Positions 9,515 to 16,445 of a stretch of 64,000 bases of DNA are shown here, piece after piece (within the stretch, counting starts at the first letter, position 1; each line of letters begins with the position of its first letter). Both the position numbers and the translations under genes were made by a program. The DNA is taken from positions 248,001 to 312,000 of the forward strand of contig NZ_CP020469.1 in the NCBI RefSeq assembly GCF_003031405.1, given 5' to 3'. Under the pieces are notes generated by a model. It was given only the letters and a program-made list of their open reading frames with translations. It was not told where the DNA came from and did no database searches. The stretch is from Halomonas sp. 'Soap Lake #6' (lineage in GTDB: Bacteria; Pseudomonadota; Gammaproteobacteria; Pseudomonadales; Halomonadaceae).

Positions 9515-10288
9515 ATGTCGTTAAATATTGCGCAACGCTTGCTTCCCGGCTGGGGCGTCACTTACGGCCCGGCTGGTGATGGCCCCTTTCCAGCGGTGAT
9601 GCTCCTGCATGGCTCTGAAGGTGCCTGGGCAGGCTGGAGTCATCGTGATGCGATGTTATTTGCCGCCCATGGTTTCTTGGCATTTCCCTATGGCTACTCA
9701 AGCGGCGGTAATGCATGGAATGCAGGGCATATTATCGATTACCCACTGGATCGCAGCGTGGAGGCATTTAATGCCTTAAGGGATTTCCAGTTTGCTGATA
9801 AGCAAGTAGGGCTTTATGGTATTTCACGCGGTGCTGAACACGCATTATTGCTCGGCTCACTGATGGCCAAAGATGCCGTAGCAGGCATGCCTGACGCTAT
9901 CGCTGCCCATAGCCCGCCCGATGCCGTTTGTGGCGCCTTTGACGCACGTGGCTTTCGCGATGCGGGCGACCCAGGCTGGCAAGCCTGGGATGTCAGTAAG
10001 CGTGCTTGGACATGGCAAGGTCGCCATGAAGGTTTATTGCCTACCACGCCGATAGAGGTCGAACGCTATCCTGGCCCACTGTTTCTTTCCCATGGCATGC
10101 AAGATCGCATGTGGTCGGTTGAAATGACCAAGCGCCTGGATAAACGCTTGTGTGAACATGGCCGCCACCCTGAGGTGCATTATTATGAGGGTGAGGATCA
10201 TATCTCCAGTAGTGCTGGGCAGAATATTCACTATCAACGGCTGCTCGATTTTTTCACCAGGAGTTTGATAAAACCTCTTAGCCGCTAA
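9515..10288 (+). CDS. Alpha/beta hydrolase (dienelactone hydrolase/BAAT-C-like)
   Basis: A 257-residue alpha/beta hydrolase. The oxyanion region VMLLHGSEG is near residue 28, the nucleophile elbow is GISRG (about residue 108), and the likely acid and His are in HGMQD (about 194) and GEDH (about 228). The arrangement resembles acyl-CoA thioester hydrolase/BAAT C-terminal and dienelactone hydrolase proteins; the substrate is unknown. No strong ribosome site precedes the ATG. It ends 23 bases before a bidirectional terminator. Confidence 0.82.
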   Translation: MSLNIAQRLLPGWGVTYGPAGDGPFPAVMLLHGSEGAWAGWSHRDAMLFAAHGFLAFPYGYSSGGNAWNAGHIIDYPLDRSVEAFNALRDFQFADKQVGLYGISRGAEHALLLGSLMAKDAVAGMPDAIAAHSPPDAVCGAFDARGFRDAGDPGWQAWDVSKRAWTWQGRHEGLLPTTPIEVERYPGPLFLSHGMQDRMWSVEMTKRLDKRLCEHGRHPEVHYYEGEDHISSSAGQNIHYQRLLDFFTRSLIKPLSR

Positions 10289-10310
10289 CGAGTTGGTAGC
10301 ACTACAAAAA

Positions 10311-10344
10311 ACAGCCGACTGCCTTTTACGGAATCGGCTGTTTT
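10311..10344. terminator. Bidirectional rho-independent terminator
   Basis: An 8-bp stem ACAGCCGA / TCGGCTGT (10311-10318 and 10334-10341) is flanked by an A-run on the left and TTTT on the right. It lies between the convergent hydrolase and RidA genes and would serve both strands. Confidence 0.8.
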
Positions 10345-10362
10345 GCTTCTCTCTTCTTTAAA

Positions 10363-10857
10363 TCATGGTCTAACGGCGGTAACTTCTAACTCGACCAGCC
10401 AGCCAGGATTTACCAGGGCATCAACCACCATGGCAGAGCGCACCGGCAGGTTAGGTTGCTCTTCGGTGCCGAAGAACTGTGTATAGCCAGCCATGAAACC
10501 TTGGAAGTCGACGGTCTCACCCTCTGGCGCTACCAGAAACGCCTGCATTTTGATGATATCGCCTACGCCTAACCCCAAACCTTCTAACTGCGCTTTAATG
10601 CGGTTCATAACCGTCACTGTTTGCTCTTCAGTGGTTCCAAAGGCTTCAACACTATTTGGATCAGCATCTTCATTAATGATACTAGGCACAGTACCGCTGA
10701 GATAAACCGTCGTACTGCCAGCGGGGACTTCAACCGCTTGGAGTATAGGGAAGTCAGAGTTTGGAATAGGGTGGCGAATAATATCCTCAGCTAGTGCAGT
10801 GCTTGCATAAGCTGAAAGAAGTGTTAGGCCGATAATAGCGCTTTTAAAACTCATCAT
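10363..10857 (-). CDS. Exported RidA/YjgF-family protein
   Basis: A 164-residue RidA-fold protein with a cleavable signal peptide (about residues 1-23, ending ALA), so it should act outside the cytoplasm. The RidA arginine is conserved in LPVRSAMVVDALV near the C-terminus, in the position that binds the imine/enamine carboxylate. RidA proteins hydrolyse reactive enamines and imines. It is the third gene of a minus-strand operon after an exported flavin amine oxidase and a cytochrome c, and it would fit as the scavenger of the oxidase's imine product (inference). Confidence 0.87.
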   Translation of the reverse strand: MMSFKSAIIGLTLLSAYASTALAEDIIRHPIPNSDFPILQAVEVPAGSTTVYLSGTVPSIINEDADPNSVEAFGTTEEQTVTVMNRIKAQLEGLGLGVGDIIKMQAFLVAPEGETVDFQGFMAGYTQFFGTEEQPNLPVRSAMVVDALVNPGWLVELEVTAVRP

Positions 10858-10938
10858 GTCATTCCTTTTGGGGGCTAATGAAAGTGTTTTAGATTACTTT
10901 TAGTTCTGTTAAAGAGTGCTTGTAGCAGTGAAAAAGCC

Positions 10939-11340
10939 TTAGCGCATACTCTTAACCAGTTCTGCGCTTGCTTGGTTATCAGTGTAATGATTGCCAAAGT
11001 TGGCCCGTATAAAGTTCACTACTGTTGAAATTTGCTCGTCATCCAGTAGGCCGCCTAAAGAGGGCATGGCTTTATGGCCGTGGATAATAAGGCTGATGGG
11101 GTAGGCGGTTGCCATTAGGTTGGGGTTGTTAGTCAGTGCTGGGTATTCGCCTGCGCCCTGGGCTCCTTGCCCATTAGACATATGACAGCCAGCACAAACA
11201 GAGGCATAGATGGACTCTCCATCTATTTGCGTCAAAGTGGAAGGGTCGTCGAACCAGTGGCTTGTATCAATAGCAATCTCCTGAGCGATGGCAGGCATAG
11301 AGAGAAAGAGTACTGTCATTAAAGTGAATAACATTTTCAT
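10939..11340 (-). CDS. Periplasmic c-type cytochrome
   Basis: A 133-residue class I cytochrome c. It has a signal peptide (residues 1-19, ending AIA), a single haem motif CAGCH (about residues 49-53) and a likely axial Met in KAMPSLGG. It starts 12 bases downstream of the amine oxidase stop, on the same strand, so the two are almost certainly co-expressed. The natural reading is that it takes electrons from the reduced flavin of that oxidase (inference). A ribosome site GAGGAGTC precedes the ATG. Confidence 0.9.
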   Translation of the reverse strand: MKMLFTLMTVLFLSMPAIAQEIAIDTSHWFDDPSTLTQIDGESIYASVCAGCHMSNGQGAQGAGEYPALTNNPNLMATAYPISLIIHGHKAMPSLGGLLDDEQISTVVNFIRANFGNHYTDNQASAELVKSMR

Positions 11341-11352
11341 ATCGCGGACTCC

Positions 11353-12939
11353 TCAAGCCTCAGTAATGGTGGTGTGTAGGCGCTCTACGGCATCCAGGGC
11401 GGAGAGCACCGCTCCTTCCATCCAGGCAGGTAGATATGAAATATGCTCGCCAGCCATTAGTGTGCGGCCGTCCATTGCGGTGGCATCCTGATAGTCAGCT
11501 TCGCGATCTTTCCATAGGCCATAGCAGCCTAGCGACCATGGAACACGATGCCATGCTACTGAGACGCCAGCTTTAAATTCATCGTAATACTGAGGATGAA
11601 TCTGCGAACCGTACTCCATTACTTTAGCGATACGGTCTTCATGAGAAAGCGCATTAAATTGATAGGAGTAAGCACCCCATGGGTAAGCAGCCAATAGGAC
11701 GCCTGGGCCATCGCTAAACATGTCGTAGGGCGGGTAAGAAATTAGTGTTATGGGCAGGTTGGTATAGCTAATGCCGCCATAAATATACTCGTCCTCTTCC
11801 CAAAAACGCCGCTTAAATTCAATACCCGCTTTGAACGCTGACGCATAGGGCATGGAATCAATGATCTTACTCATGCGTGGTGAGAAATCGTGGTCAATCT
11901 GGCTCAGCACGGAAAACGGAATGGTACAAATGCAGTAATCGGCGGTTTCTATTTGTTCGCTGCCGTTACCACTGGTAGAGACCCAAGAGGCGGTTACCTG
12001 ATCACCTTCATGTCTGATCTGTGTGACTTTTGCGTTATAGGTAATCAGTTCGCCAACCTGCTCTTCAAACCCCTTGGCAATCATGTCCATCCCACCCACT
12101 GGCTGGAAAATAGTGGATTGCATATGCAGGTTGTCGCCAGCCGTCAGGTTGCGCCACAGCGTTGAGTTCAGTAGGTCTGATAATGAATTGACCTGAGATG
12201 GCTCCGGCTTTCCGTCCACACCGCCACCTTCTGGGTGCGCCCAGCCTCGGAATTTAGAGGACTCACTGCCTGTGACATACTCTAAATTGTCGTTTAGTGC
12301 GCCATAGCGCTTAAGTGCGGCAACCAGTTTTTCCGCATCTTCAGCGCTTACCGCCTGATCCAGACCTGTTTGATCAACGACTTTGGCAAGTAATTCTGCC
12401 ACGTGTCCTCTGAAGTCACTGGCTACTTCTTTAAAGCGTTGGGGCTGGCCATTGAAGGCCTCTGAGTCATGTAAGTACGCGTTATAATTGACTTGGATAA
12501 AGGGCTCCAGTTTTACCCCGAAGCGTTTGCAATAATCCAATACGGCAAAATGATCCGAGGGGATTCTCCACGGGCCTGGATTGAAATAATTGCCCTCGGC
12601 GAAATCAATATGCTGAGTAGAGCCACCTAATTCGGTGTAGCTGTCTCCGCCACGCAATGTCCAGCAGCGGCCTCCGGCCTTATCGCGATACTCAAGTATC
12701 TTGACGTTATACCCTGCGTTGCGCAGCTCGAAGGCTGCCGTCATACCTGCTAAGCCAGCTCCCAGAATTAATATGTTGGTATTATCAGGTGCTCCCTGGA
12801 GGTTTAAACGACCTCTCCAATTGGACGGGGATGCGAAGCCCATTGTGCTCATTGCAGAGTACATGGCCGCCGCCCCTGCGACCGCGCCTACCATGCCCAA
12901 AAAAGATCTACGCGTAACACCTTCTGGGTTGAATGACAT
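11353..12939 (-). CDS. Tat-exported flavin monoamine oxidase
   Basis: A 528-residue FAD amine oxidase. The N-terminus carries a twin-arginine signal (TRRSFLG) followed by a hydrophobic stretch, so folded flavoprotein export is expected. The dinucleotide fold is ILGAGLAGMTAAFELRNAG (about residues 57-75), followed by the GGR motif (KAGGRCW). The C-terminal FAD-contact region is AGEHISYLPAWMEGAV. It is the first gene of a three-gene operon with a periplasmic cytochrome c and an exported RidA protein. The substrate is probably a primary amine or amino acid but cannot be fixed. Confidence 0.9.
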   Translation of the reverse strand: MSFNPEGVTRRSFLGMVGAVAGAAAMYSAMSTMGFASPSNWRGRLNLQGAPDNTNILILGAGLAGMTAAFELRNAGYNVKILEYRDKAGGRCWTLRGGDSYTELGGSTQHIDFAEGNYFNPGPWRIPSDHFAVLDYCKRFGVKLEPFIQVNYNAYLHDSEAFNGQPQRFKEVASDFRGHVAELLAKVVDQTGLDQAVSAEDAEKLVAALKRYGALNDNLEYVTGSESSKFRGWAHPEGGGVDGKPEPSQVNSLSDLLNSTLWRNLTAGDNLHMQSTIFQPVGGMDMIAKGFEEQVGELITYNAKVTQIRHEGDQVTASWVSTSGNGSEQIETADYCICTIPFSVLSQIDHDFSPRMSKIIDSMPYASAFKAGIEFKRRFWEEDEYIYGGISYTNLPITLISYPPYDMFSDGPGVLLAAYPWGAYSYQFNALSHEDRIAKVMEYGSQIHPQYYDEFKAGVSVAWHRVPWSLGCYGLWKDREADYQDATAMDGRTLMAGEHISYLPAWMEGAVLSALDAVERLHTTITEA

Positions 12940-13328
12940 TGCTACCTCTCTATGAAGTCAGAGGCAGGTAAATAGAATCCTTTGGCAGTGTAATGCCGTC
13001 TTATATATAGCAATAAGGGCATTGTCTTATTTTAAGAATTTATCTGCAGGGCTCTAGTTATCCAGCCAATATACGGTACATGCGAACCTATGCATGTACC
13101 GTGCCAGATTTAATAACCCTTTGTTTTAGATATATAACAAAAATCGCCAAGGTGTTTTTAAGGCTGCATGTATGGGGGTAAAAGCCAAATCAGTGCGCAC
13201 CTTTAGGTTTTATCGCTTTTTTGGTGCGAACTGGGGAGATATTTTACTGATAAGCAGGTACTTGCTTTTGCTCATCAACTAATGCGGCTCTCCCCAGCTA
13301 GCAGTTAGATTCAAAAAAACAGCTTCAA
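12940..13328. other. Intergenic region with 11-bp inverted repeat
   Basis: About 390 bases with no convincing gene. It holds the amine-oxidase promoter region and one clear element: an 11-bp perfect inverted repeat, ACGGTACATGC / GCATGTACCGT (13073-13083 and 13092-13102, loop GAACCTAT), with no T-run. It lies upstream of the oxidase operon and could be an operator. AT-rich sequence around 13000-13050 could hold a promoter. The region abuts the duplicated aas fragment on its right. Confidence 0.5.
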
Positions 13329-13446
13329 AAACCAGTGTTAAAAAACCATCCTCATCGGAGGTCCGCTGATCAATATCATGCTCGCTTTGCTACCCTGCTG
13401 AATCTGCTGGCTGTGTCGGCCTAGTGCACCCGGCAGGTTAACCGAG
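13329..13446 (-). pseudogene. Duplicated fragment of the aas-like gene 3' end
   Basis: About 118 bases match the 3' end of the aas-like gene at 22177-22479, in the same orientation. The minus-strand frame still reads SVNLPGALGRHSQQIQQGSK and later MILISGP, matching the intact copy. Relative to that copy it has lost two internal blocks of roughly 100 and 82 bases, the second between short repeats (ATGCCCGCTT/GTGCCCGCTT). Like the large copy, its homology stops exactly at the codons for DGFLTLV. It marks the left edge of the accessory island. Confidence 0.85.
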
Positions 13447-13683
13447 AAAGGGCGGCACCAGCAACACACCGTCTGTGGGTTGTTAATGCATGCCGGCCTA
13501 GCTAGCACTCCAGAAGGTCCGCCATTGGGACTAGCGGCTAATAAGCTCTGGACGCGGGATAAGTTTAAGGGAACCTCGGCTCTCAAACGTAAGATAACCC
13601 CGCCCCATGTACCCATCGATCAAAAAGAGAGCATGCGTTGGCTCGATAATTTGCGCCTGCAGATCAGTGTCGGACAGAGGTAG
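13447..13683 (+). pseudogene. IS4-family transposase fragment
   Basis: A roughly 65-codon open fragment whose translation (GLASTPEGPPLGLAANKLW, then IDQKESMRWLDNLR) resembles the core of IS4/Tn5-type transposases, where LAVTPEGLPLG and ESxRWLExLR blocks occur with similar spacing. Both ends are missing: there is no start region and it stops at 13683. No terminal inverted repeats were recognised. It adjoins the duplicated aas fragment directly, so a former insertion sequence probably took part in building the island edge (inference). Confidence 0.65.
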
Positions 13684-14135
13684 TACAAAACGGAATTTTA
13701 TGCTTATCGTCCTGGTTCAATAGTCAGACTTATTAGAATAGCGGAAAATTTATGTTCGACTACTTAGCATGGGGTATATCTCACCGGTTATAGATATTGT
13801 ACTTGGTCATCGAACTCACTGTTCTACTTAAGTTGTAAGATGGATCTACAATATTCTCAGAGATATCTTACAGGTCTAATACATCTAGAGATGCTACACT
13901 TGAATTGTATCTTTGTTTATTGAGTGTGGAGTATATAGCCTTTATTCTAACTTCGCCTTCAACCCTGAAGTGTTTGGGAGTCTTGAGTTACAGCCTTAAT
14001 TACTGAGCGTGGGGTGTATAGATTTATTCTAACACTGCTCTTCAATTTATGAAGTTCTTGGGGGCGCTAAAAAAACGCAAGTGCGGTATCTGCTTGGGTT
14101 GCACTCAGGTTTTCAAGGGACGAGACGAGGGAAGC
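13684..14135. other. AT-rich leader region of the peptide operon
   Basis: About 450 bases with no convincing gene before the first operon gene. It is clearly more AT-rich than the flanking chromosome. It must hold the operon promoter; TTGAAT near 13900 and TATATA near 13932 are weak candidates. It also holds a duplicated 60-base segment (separate entry). A possible earlier start for the next gene (14049) lies inside the second repeat copy. Confidence 0.5.
13921..14064 (+). repeat. Imperfect 60-bp direct repeat upstream of the peptide operon
   Basis: Segments 13921-13980 and 14004-14064 align along their length with small gaps. They share TGAGxGTGG, then TATAG, then TTTATTCTAAC, then CTTCAA and TGAAGTxxTTGGG. 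By eye roughly three quarters of positions match. The second copy contains the alternative ATG at 14049 (ATGAAGTTCTTGG); the first has CTGAAG there. Duplicated promoter/leader or regulator sites are the simplest reading. Confidence 0.7.
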
Positions 14136-15287
14136 ATGTTTACGTTTACTGATTGGCTAGCGCTTCATGGGTTGAGCGCACCCGGGGTAAAGGGTGTTAT
14201 CTCGGCCTTTTTCGCAGGAAAATTTGAGTGCCTTCCTCCTTTTTTAAGCCCAGATAGGAAAGCATCTGTAGGAAATGATTCCATAAGCAATAAACTGTCC
14301 TCTCAAGAAAGTTGTTATAAAAATATTGTTGTTCCCGCGTTGGCTAGAGCCTTCGATAACGAGAGCGAGGTGCAGCACTTGTTGTGCAACTATGTTGAGC
14401 TCCGGAGCCTGAATAACTGTAAAGAAGCTCCATATACTCTTTGCAAGGGCCGTGGTAAGCCCCCCGCCGTTTTTATGGACTGGTACGGGCGGGTTGAAGA
14501 TCTTGTTTGTCTTGTCCTCGAGACGGCACATGCATTACAGATACTTTTATCAAAGCATGAGCTAATGCCACCTGTCGCACGTGAAACCTGTGCGTTTGTT
14601 GGTGAACTTCTTTTACTGGATTATGTGAAGGCGCATCTACCTAATTTTTATGCAGTGTTTCTAGATGTTTGGCATAGCGAAAATAGTTTTTACTTGGACA
14701 GTTGTGTCGACGCGCTGATGGATGCTTTAAATCATTCGAAAATTCCTTATCACTATTACCAGAATTATTTTCTTGCGCGTTTAGCCGCCGTGCAAATATT
14801 TTATGTTACTCCTGAAGAGTCGCTTTCTGCTCTTTTCTCAAGTGGTAAAGACGCAATGGCGCATCTGCCTATAGATGGAATGGCCAGCTTTTCGATAGAA
14901 ATGAAAAACCCACTTCCAGCTTTGCCGACACCTGATGCTGCGCAACGCTCCGTTGATGCGTATCAAAGTTTAGGTGTTATGACGTTGTTGGATATTGAGT
15001 CTTATCGTGATACGTCTTGCAAGCGAATAGACAGTTATTACCTGAATCTTTTAAAAAACTTACATGAGAGTACAGCCTTTATCGCGTTAGATAATGAAAA
15101 TAAACCCGTGGGTTACGCAACCTGGGTAAGGTCTGTTGTAGATAATAACATGGTGCTAACGTGTCAGACGGCACTGTCGAATAATCGTTTTAATTTGCAG
15201 TGCGCACTTCAGCGTCATATCAGCATAAATGAGGGCGTCAAGGTAAGTTACACGCGAAACGCCTTCAAGGAGATGCTTGTATGGTGA
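14136..15287 (+). CDS. Degenerate M3-peptidase-like / HlyC-like fusion protein
   Basis: 383 residues from the ATG at 14136, which has GAGGGAAGC upstream; an in-frame ATG at 14049 would add 29 residues. The middle resembles the M3 (PepF-type) metallopeptidase core: LETAHALQILLS, then PPVARETCAFVGELLLLDY, with the spacing of HExGHxxH...ETxxxxGE. The first zinc His is Leu (LExxH), so it is probably not an active peptidase. The last 110 residues align with the first two thirds of HlyC acyltransferases (LGVMTLL ... NKPVGYATW), but Asp or Arg stands where the catalytic His should be, and the SGD...D block is missing. Its stop overlaps the acyltransferase start. It may be a recognition or scaffold subunit (inference). 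Confidence 0.65.
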   Translation: MFTFTDWLALHGLSAPGVKGVISAFFAGKFECLPPFLSPDRKASVGNDSISNKLSSQESCYKNIVVPALARAFDNESEVQHLLCNYVELRSLNNCKEAPYTLCKGRGKPPAVFMDWYGRVEDLVCLVLETAHALQILLSKHELMPPVARETCAFVGELLLLDYVKAHLPNFYAVFLDVWHSENSFYLDSCVDALMDALNHSKIPYHYYQNYFLARLAAVQIFYVTPEESLSALFSSGKDAMAHLPIDGMASFSIEMKNPLPALPTPDAAQRSVDAYQSLGVMTLLDIESYRDTSCKRIDSYYLNLLKNLHESTAFIALDNENKPVGYATWVRSVVDNNMVLTCQTALSNNRFNLQCALQRHISINEGVKVSYTRNAFKEMLVW

Positions 15288-15748
15288 ACATTGATTACTA
15301 CGCCAGCGTTGGTTATGCGCTCGAGTTACTGGCTTTGTCTGAATACCATAGACAGTTTGAACTTGGCGATTATTTCTGCACAGAAATTCTGCCTCCACTT
15401 TACTGCAATCAAGTGCGTTTTTATGTGACGTCAGAGGGTTTGCCAACAGGCATGGTGACCTGGGCTTGGCTTTCGGAGGAAATTGAGCGGGATGTGCATG
15501 CCACTGGGCGTGCGCTAGAGCAGGGTGAGTGGAGCGGTGGTGATCGATTGTTTTTTAACGACTGGGTAACGCCTTACGGCAATATAAGAGAAGTGCTCCA
15601 CGACATGACGCATCATCATTTTCCCAACGAAGTCGCCACTAGCTTGCGCCGCCGCCACGATGGTTCGGTGCGTAGCATTAACCGATGGACGGGGGTGAAT
15701 TTGCGTCGTAAGCAAAAAGGGATATCAGTGTTTTCCCCGCAGCGGTAG
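15281..15748 (+). CDS. HlyC-family toxin-activating acyltransferase
   Basis: 155 residues aligning end to end with HlyC, the ACP-dependent acyltransferase that acylates lysines of RTX protoxins. Conserved blocks: LLALSEYHRQ (H23, equal to catalytic His23 of HlyC), ILPPLYCNQVRFYV, PTGMVTWAWLSEE, and WSGGDRLFFNDWVTPYG (D94, near HlyC Asp92). It therefore looks catalytically complete. It overlaps the preceding gene by 7 bases. No RTX protoxin lies in the window; the next gene is a Gly-rich microcin-like peptide, the most likely substrate by position. That peptide has no lysine, so the acylated residue is unclear. Confidence 0.88.
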   Translation: MVNIDYYASVGYALELLALSEYHRQFELGDYFCTEILPPLYCNQVRFYVTSEGLPTGMVTWAWLSEEIERDVHATGRALEQGEWSGGDRLFFNDWVTPYGNIREVLHDMTHHHFPNEVATSLRRRHDGSVRSINRWTGVNLRRKQKGISVFSPQR

Positions 15749-15756
15749 GCGGGAGT

Positions 15757-15786
15757 GGGTGGAGAGATGGTGAGATCTCTCCACCC
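15757..15786 (+). promoter_or_regulatory. 12-bp hairpin before the peptide gene
   Basis: A perfect 12-bp stem GGGTGGAGAGAT / ATCTCTCCACCC (15757-15768, 15775-15786; loop GGTGAG) starts 9 bases after the acyltransferase stop. No T-run follows, so it is more likely an mRNA processing or stability element, or an attenuator, than a full terminator. Confidence 0.6.
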
Positions 15787-15872
15787 TGTGAAGCCGCTGG
15801 GTAACCAAACCCAGCAAACAACGACAGCGGAGACGATAACAGATCCGACCCGCAACCAGAAGGAAATGAAAC

Positions 15873-16205
15873 ATGAGAGATGTTTGTCAGACGTCAATGA
15901 TTGATCTCTACAGCACGACTAGCTTCGGTGGTGGAGGTGGTAGCGGTGGTTCTGGTGGGGGTGGTAGGGCTACCTTAGGCCCTGGTGGAGGTAGCGATCC
16001 TGGGAACCACCAATCCGCCCGCACGGGTAATGGATTAGGAACCGGACCTTTGTCGTCGAGGCAACATAATGCCGTAACTGGTGCACTGATTGGGGCTACT
16101 CTCTCACCAGTAGGTTCTGTTGGCAGAGCCGCAGGAGCATTGGGAGTGGCAGCATCGCGCGGCTATGCGTCGCCTGGACTAAATCCTGATAACCGCGGCA
16201 GGTGA
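15873..16205 (+). CDS. Gly-rich microcin-like peptide precursor
   Basis: 110 residues, with AGAAGGA eight to nine bases before the ATG. The N-terminus MRDVCQTSMIDLYSTTSFGG resembles class II microcin leaders of the MRxLxxxEIxxVSGG type. Next comes a Gly/Ser-rich run (residues about 19-42), a polar linker, and a small-residue amphipathic/hydrophobic segment (AVTGALIGATLSPVG, then GRAAGALGVAASRGY). There is one Cys (C5) and no Lys anywhere. Flanking hairpins isolate it in the transcript. Gene order (acyltransferase, peptide, small membrane protein, peptidases, exporter) supports a secreted peptide. No homologue is recognised, and bacteriocin activity is inferred. Confidence 0.75.
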   Translation: MRDVCQTSMIDLYSTTSFGGGGGSGGSGGGGRATLGPGGGSDPGNHQSARTGNGLGTGPLSSRQHNAVTGALIGATLSPVGSVGRAAGALGVAASRGYASPGLNPDNRGR

Positions 16206-16226
16206 GCGTTGTATAAATAGAAAGCT

Positions 16227-16262
16227 CATGGAACCCCAGTGTTCCCTCGCTGGGGCTCCATG
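16227..16262 (+). terminator. 13-bp hairpin after the peptide gene (possibly leaky terminator)
   Basis: Stem CATGGAACCCCAG / CTGGGGCTCCATG (16227-16239, 16250-16262) with one mismatch and a 10-base loop, 22 bases after the peptide stop. TATTAAAA rather than a T-run follows, and the next gene starts 19 bases later. It could slow transcription or protect the peptide mRNA from 3' decay, raising peptide output relative to the downstream genes (inference). Confidence 0.55.
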
Positions 16263-16280
16263 TATTAAAAGGAGGTGGTG

Positions 16281-16445
16281 ATGAAAGTCATTATAGTGCG
16301 ATTAGTGTTGATTCTTTTGCTGATAGCTATTTTTGACACTTATCCTCTTGGGACTGGATACCCAATGGATAGAGCCGTTCACATTCTAGCTTTTGCTGTC
16401 ATATTTATTATTGGTGATCGACTGATCTCTAAGTATCTGAGGTAA
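16281..16445 (+). CDS. 54-residue membrane protein, candidate immunity protein
   Basis: ATG at 16281 has a very strong ribosome site (AAAGGAGGTGGTG). The product is 54 residues with two hydrophobic helices (about 3-17 and 32-45; MKVIIVRLVLILLLIAIFD and HILAFAVIFIIGD) and a basic tail (RLISKYLR). Its stop overlaps the next ATG (TAATG). Small multi-helix membrane proteins directly after a bacteriocin precursor are typically immunity proteins (for example Cvi for microcin V). The immunity role rests on position and topology only. Confidence 0.72.
   Translation: MKVIIVRLVLILLLIAIFDTYPLGTGYPMDRAVHILAFAVIFIIGDRLISKYLR

Noticed and set aside
13338..13616. Minus-strand 92-codon frame as a gene
   Set aside because: Its C-terminal third is the decayed aas-like fragment and its N-terminal part is antisense to the transposase fragment; it is a composite remnant.
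14049..14135. Upstream start for the M3/HlyC-like fusion (29 extra residues with CGICLGC)
   Set aside because: The extension lies partly in a duplicated leader segment and 14136 has the better ribosome site. The CxxC-like cysteines are noted, but the extension is not favoured.
15281..15748. Ordinary RTX toxin operon
   Set aside because: The HlyC protein alone suggests it, but no protoxin with GGxGxDxxx repeats or large toxin gene occurs in the window, and the neighbours are a small peptide and M16 peptidases.
15767..15904. 45-codon frame between the acyltransferase and peptide genes, containing lysines
   Set aside because: It starts inside the hairpin with a badly spaced ribosome site and overlaps the peptide gene start. 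Considered as an alternative acylation substrate but not supported.
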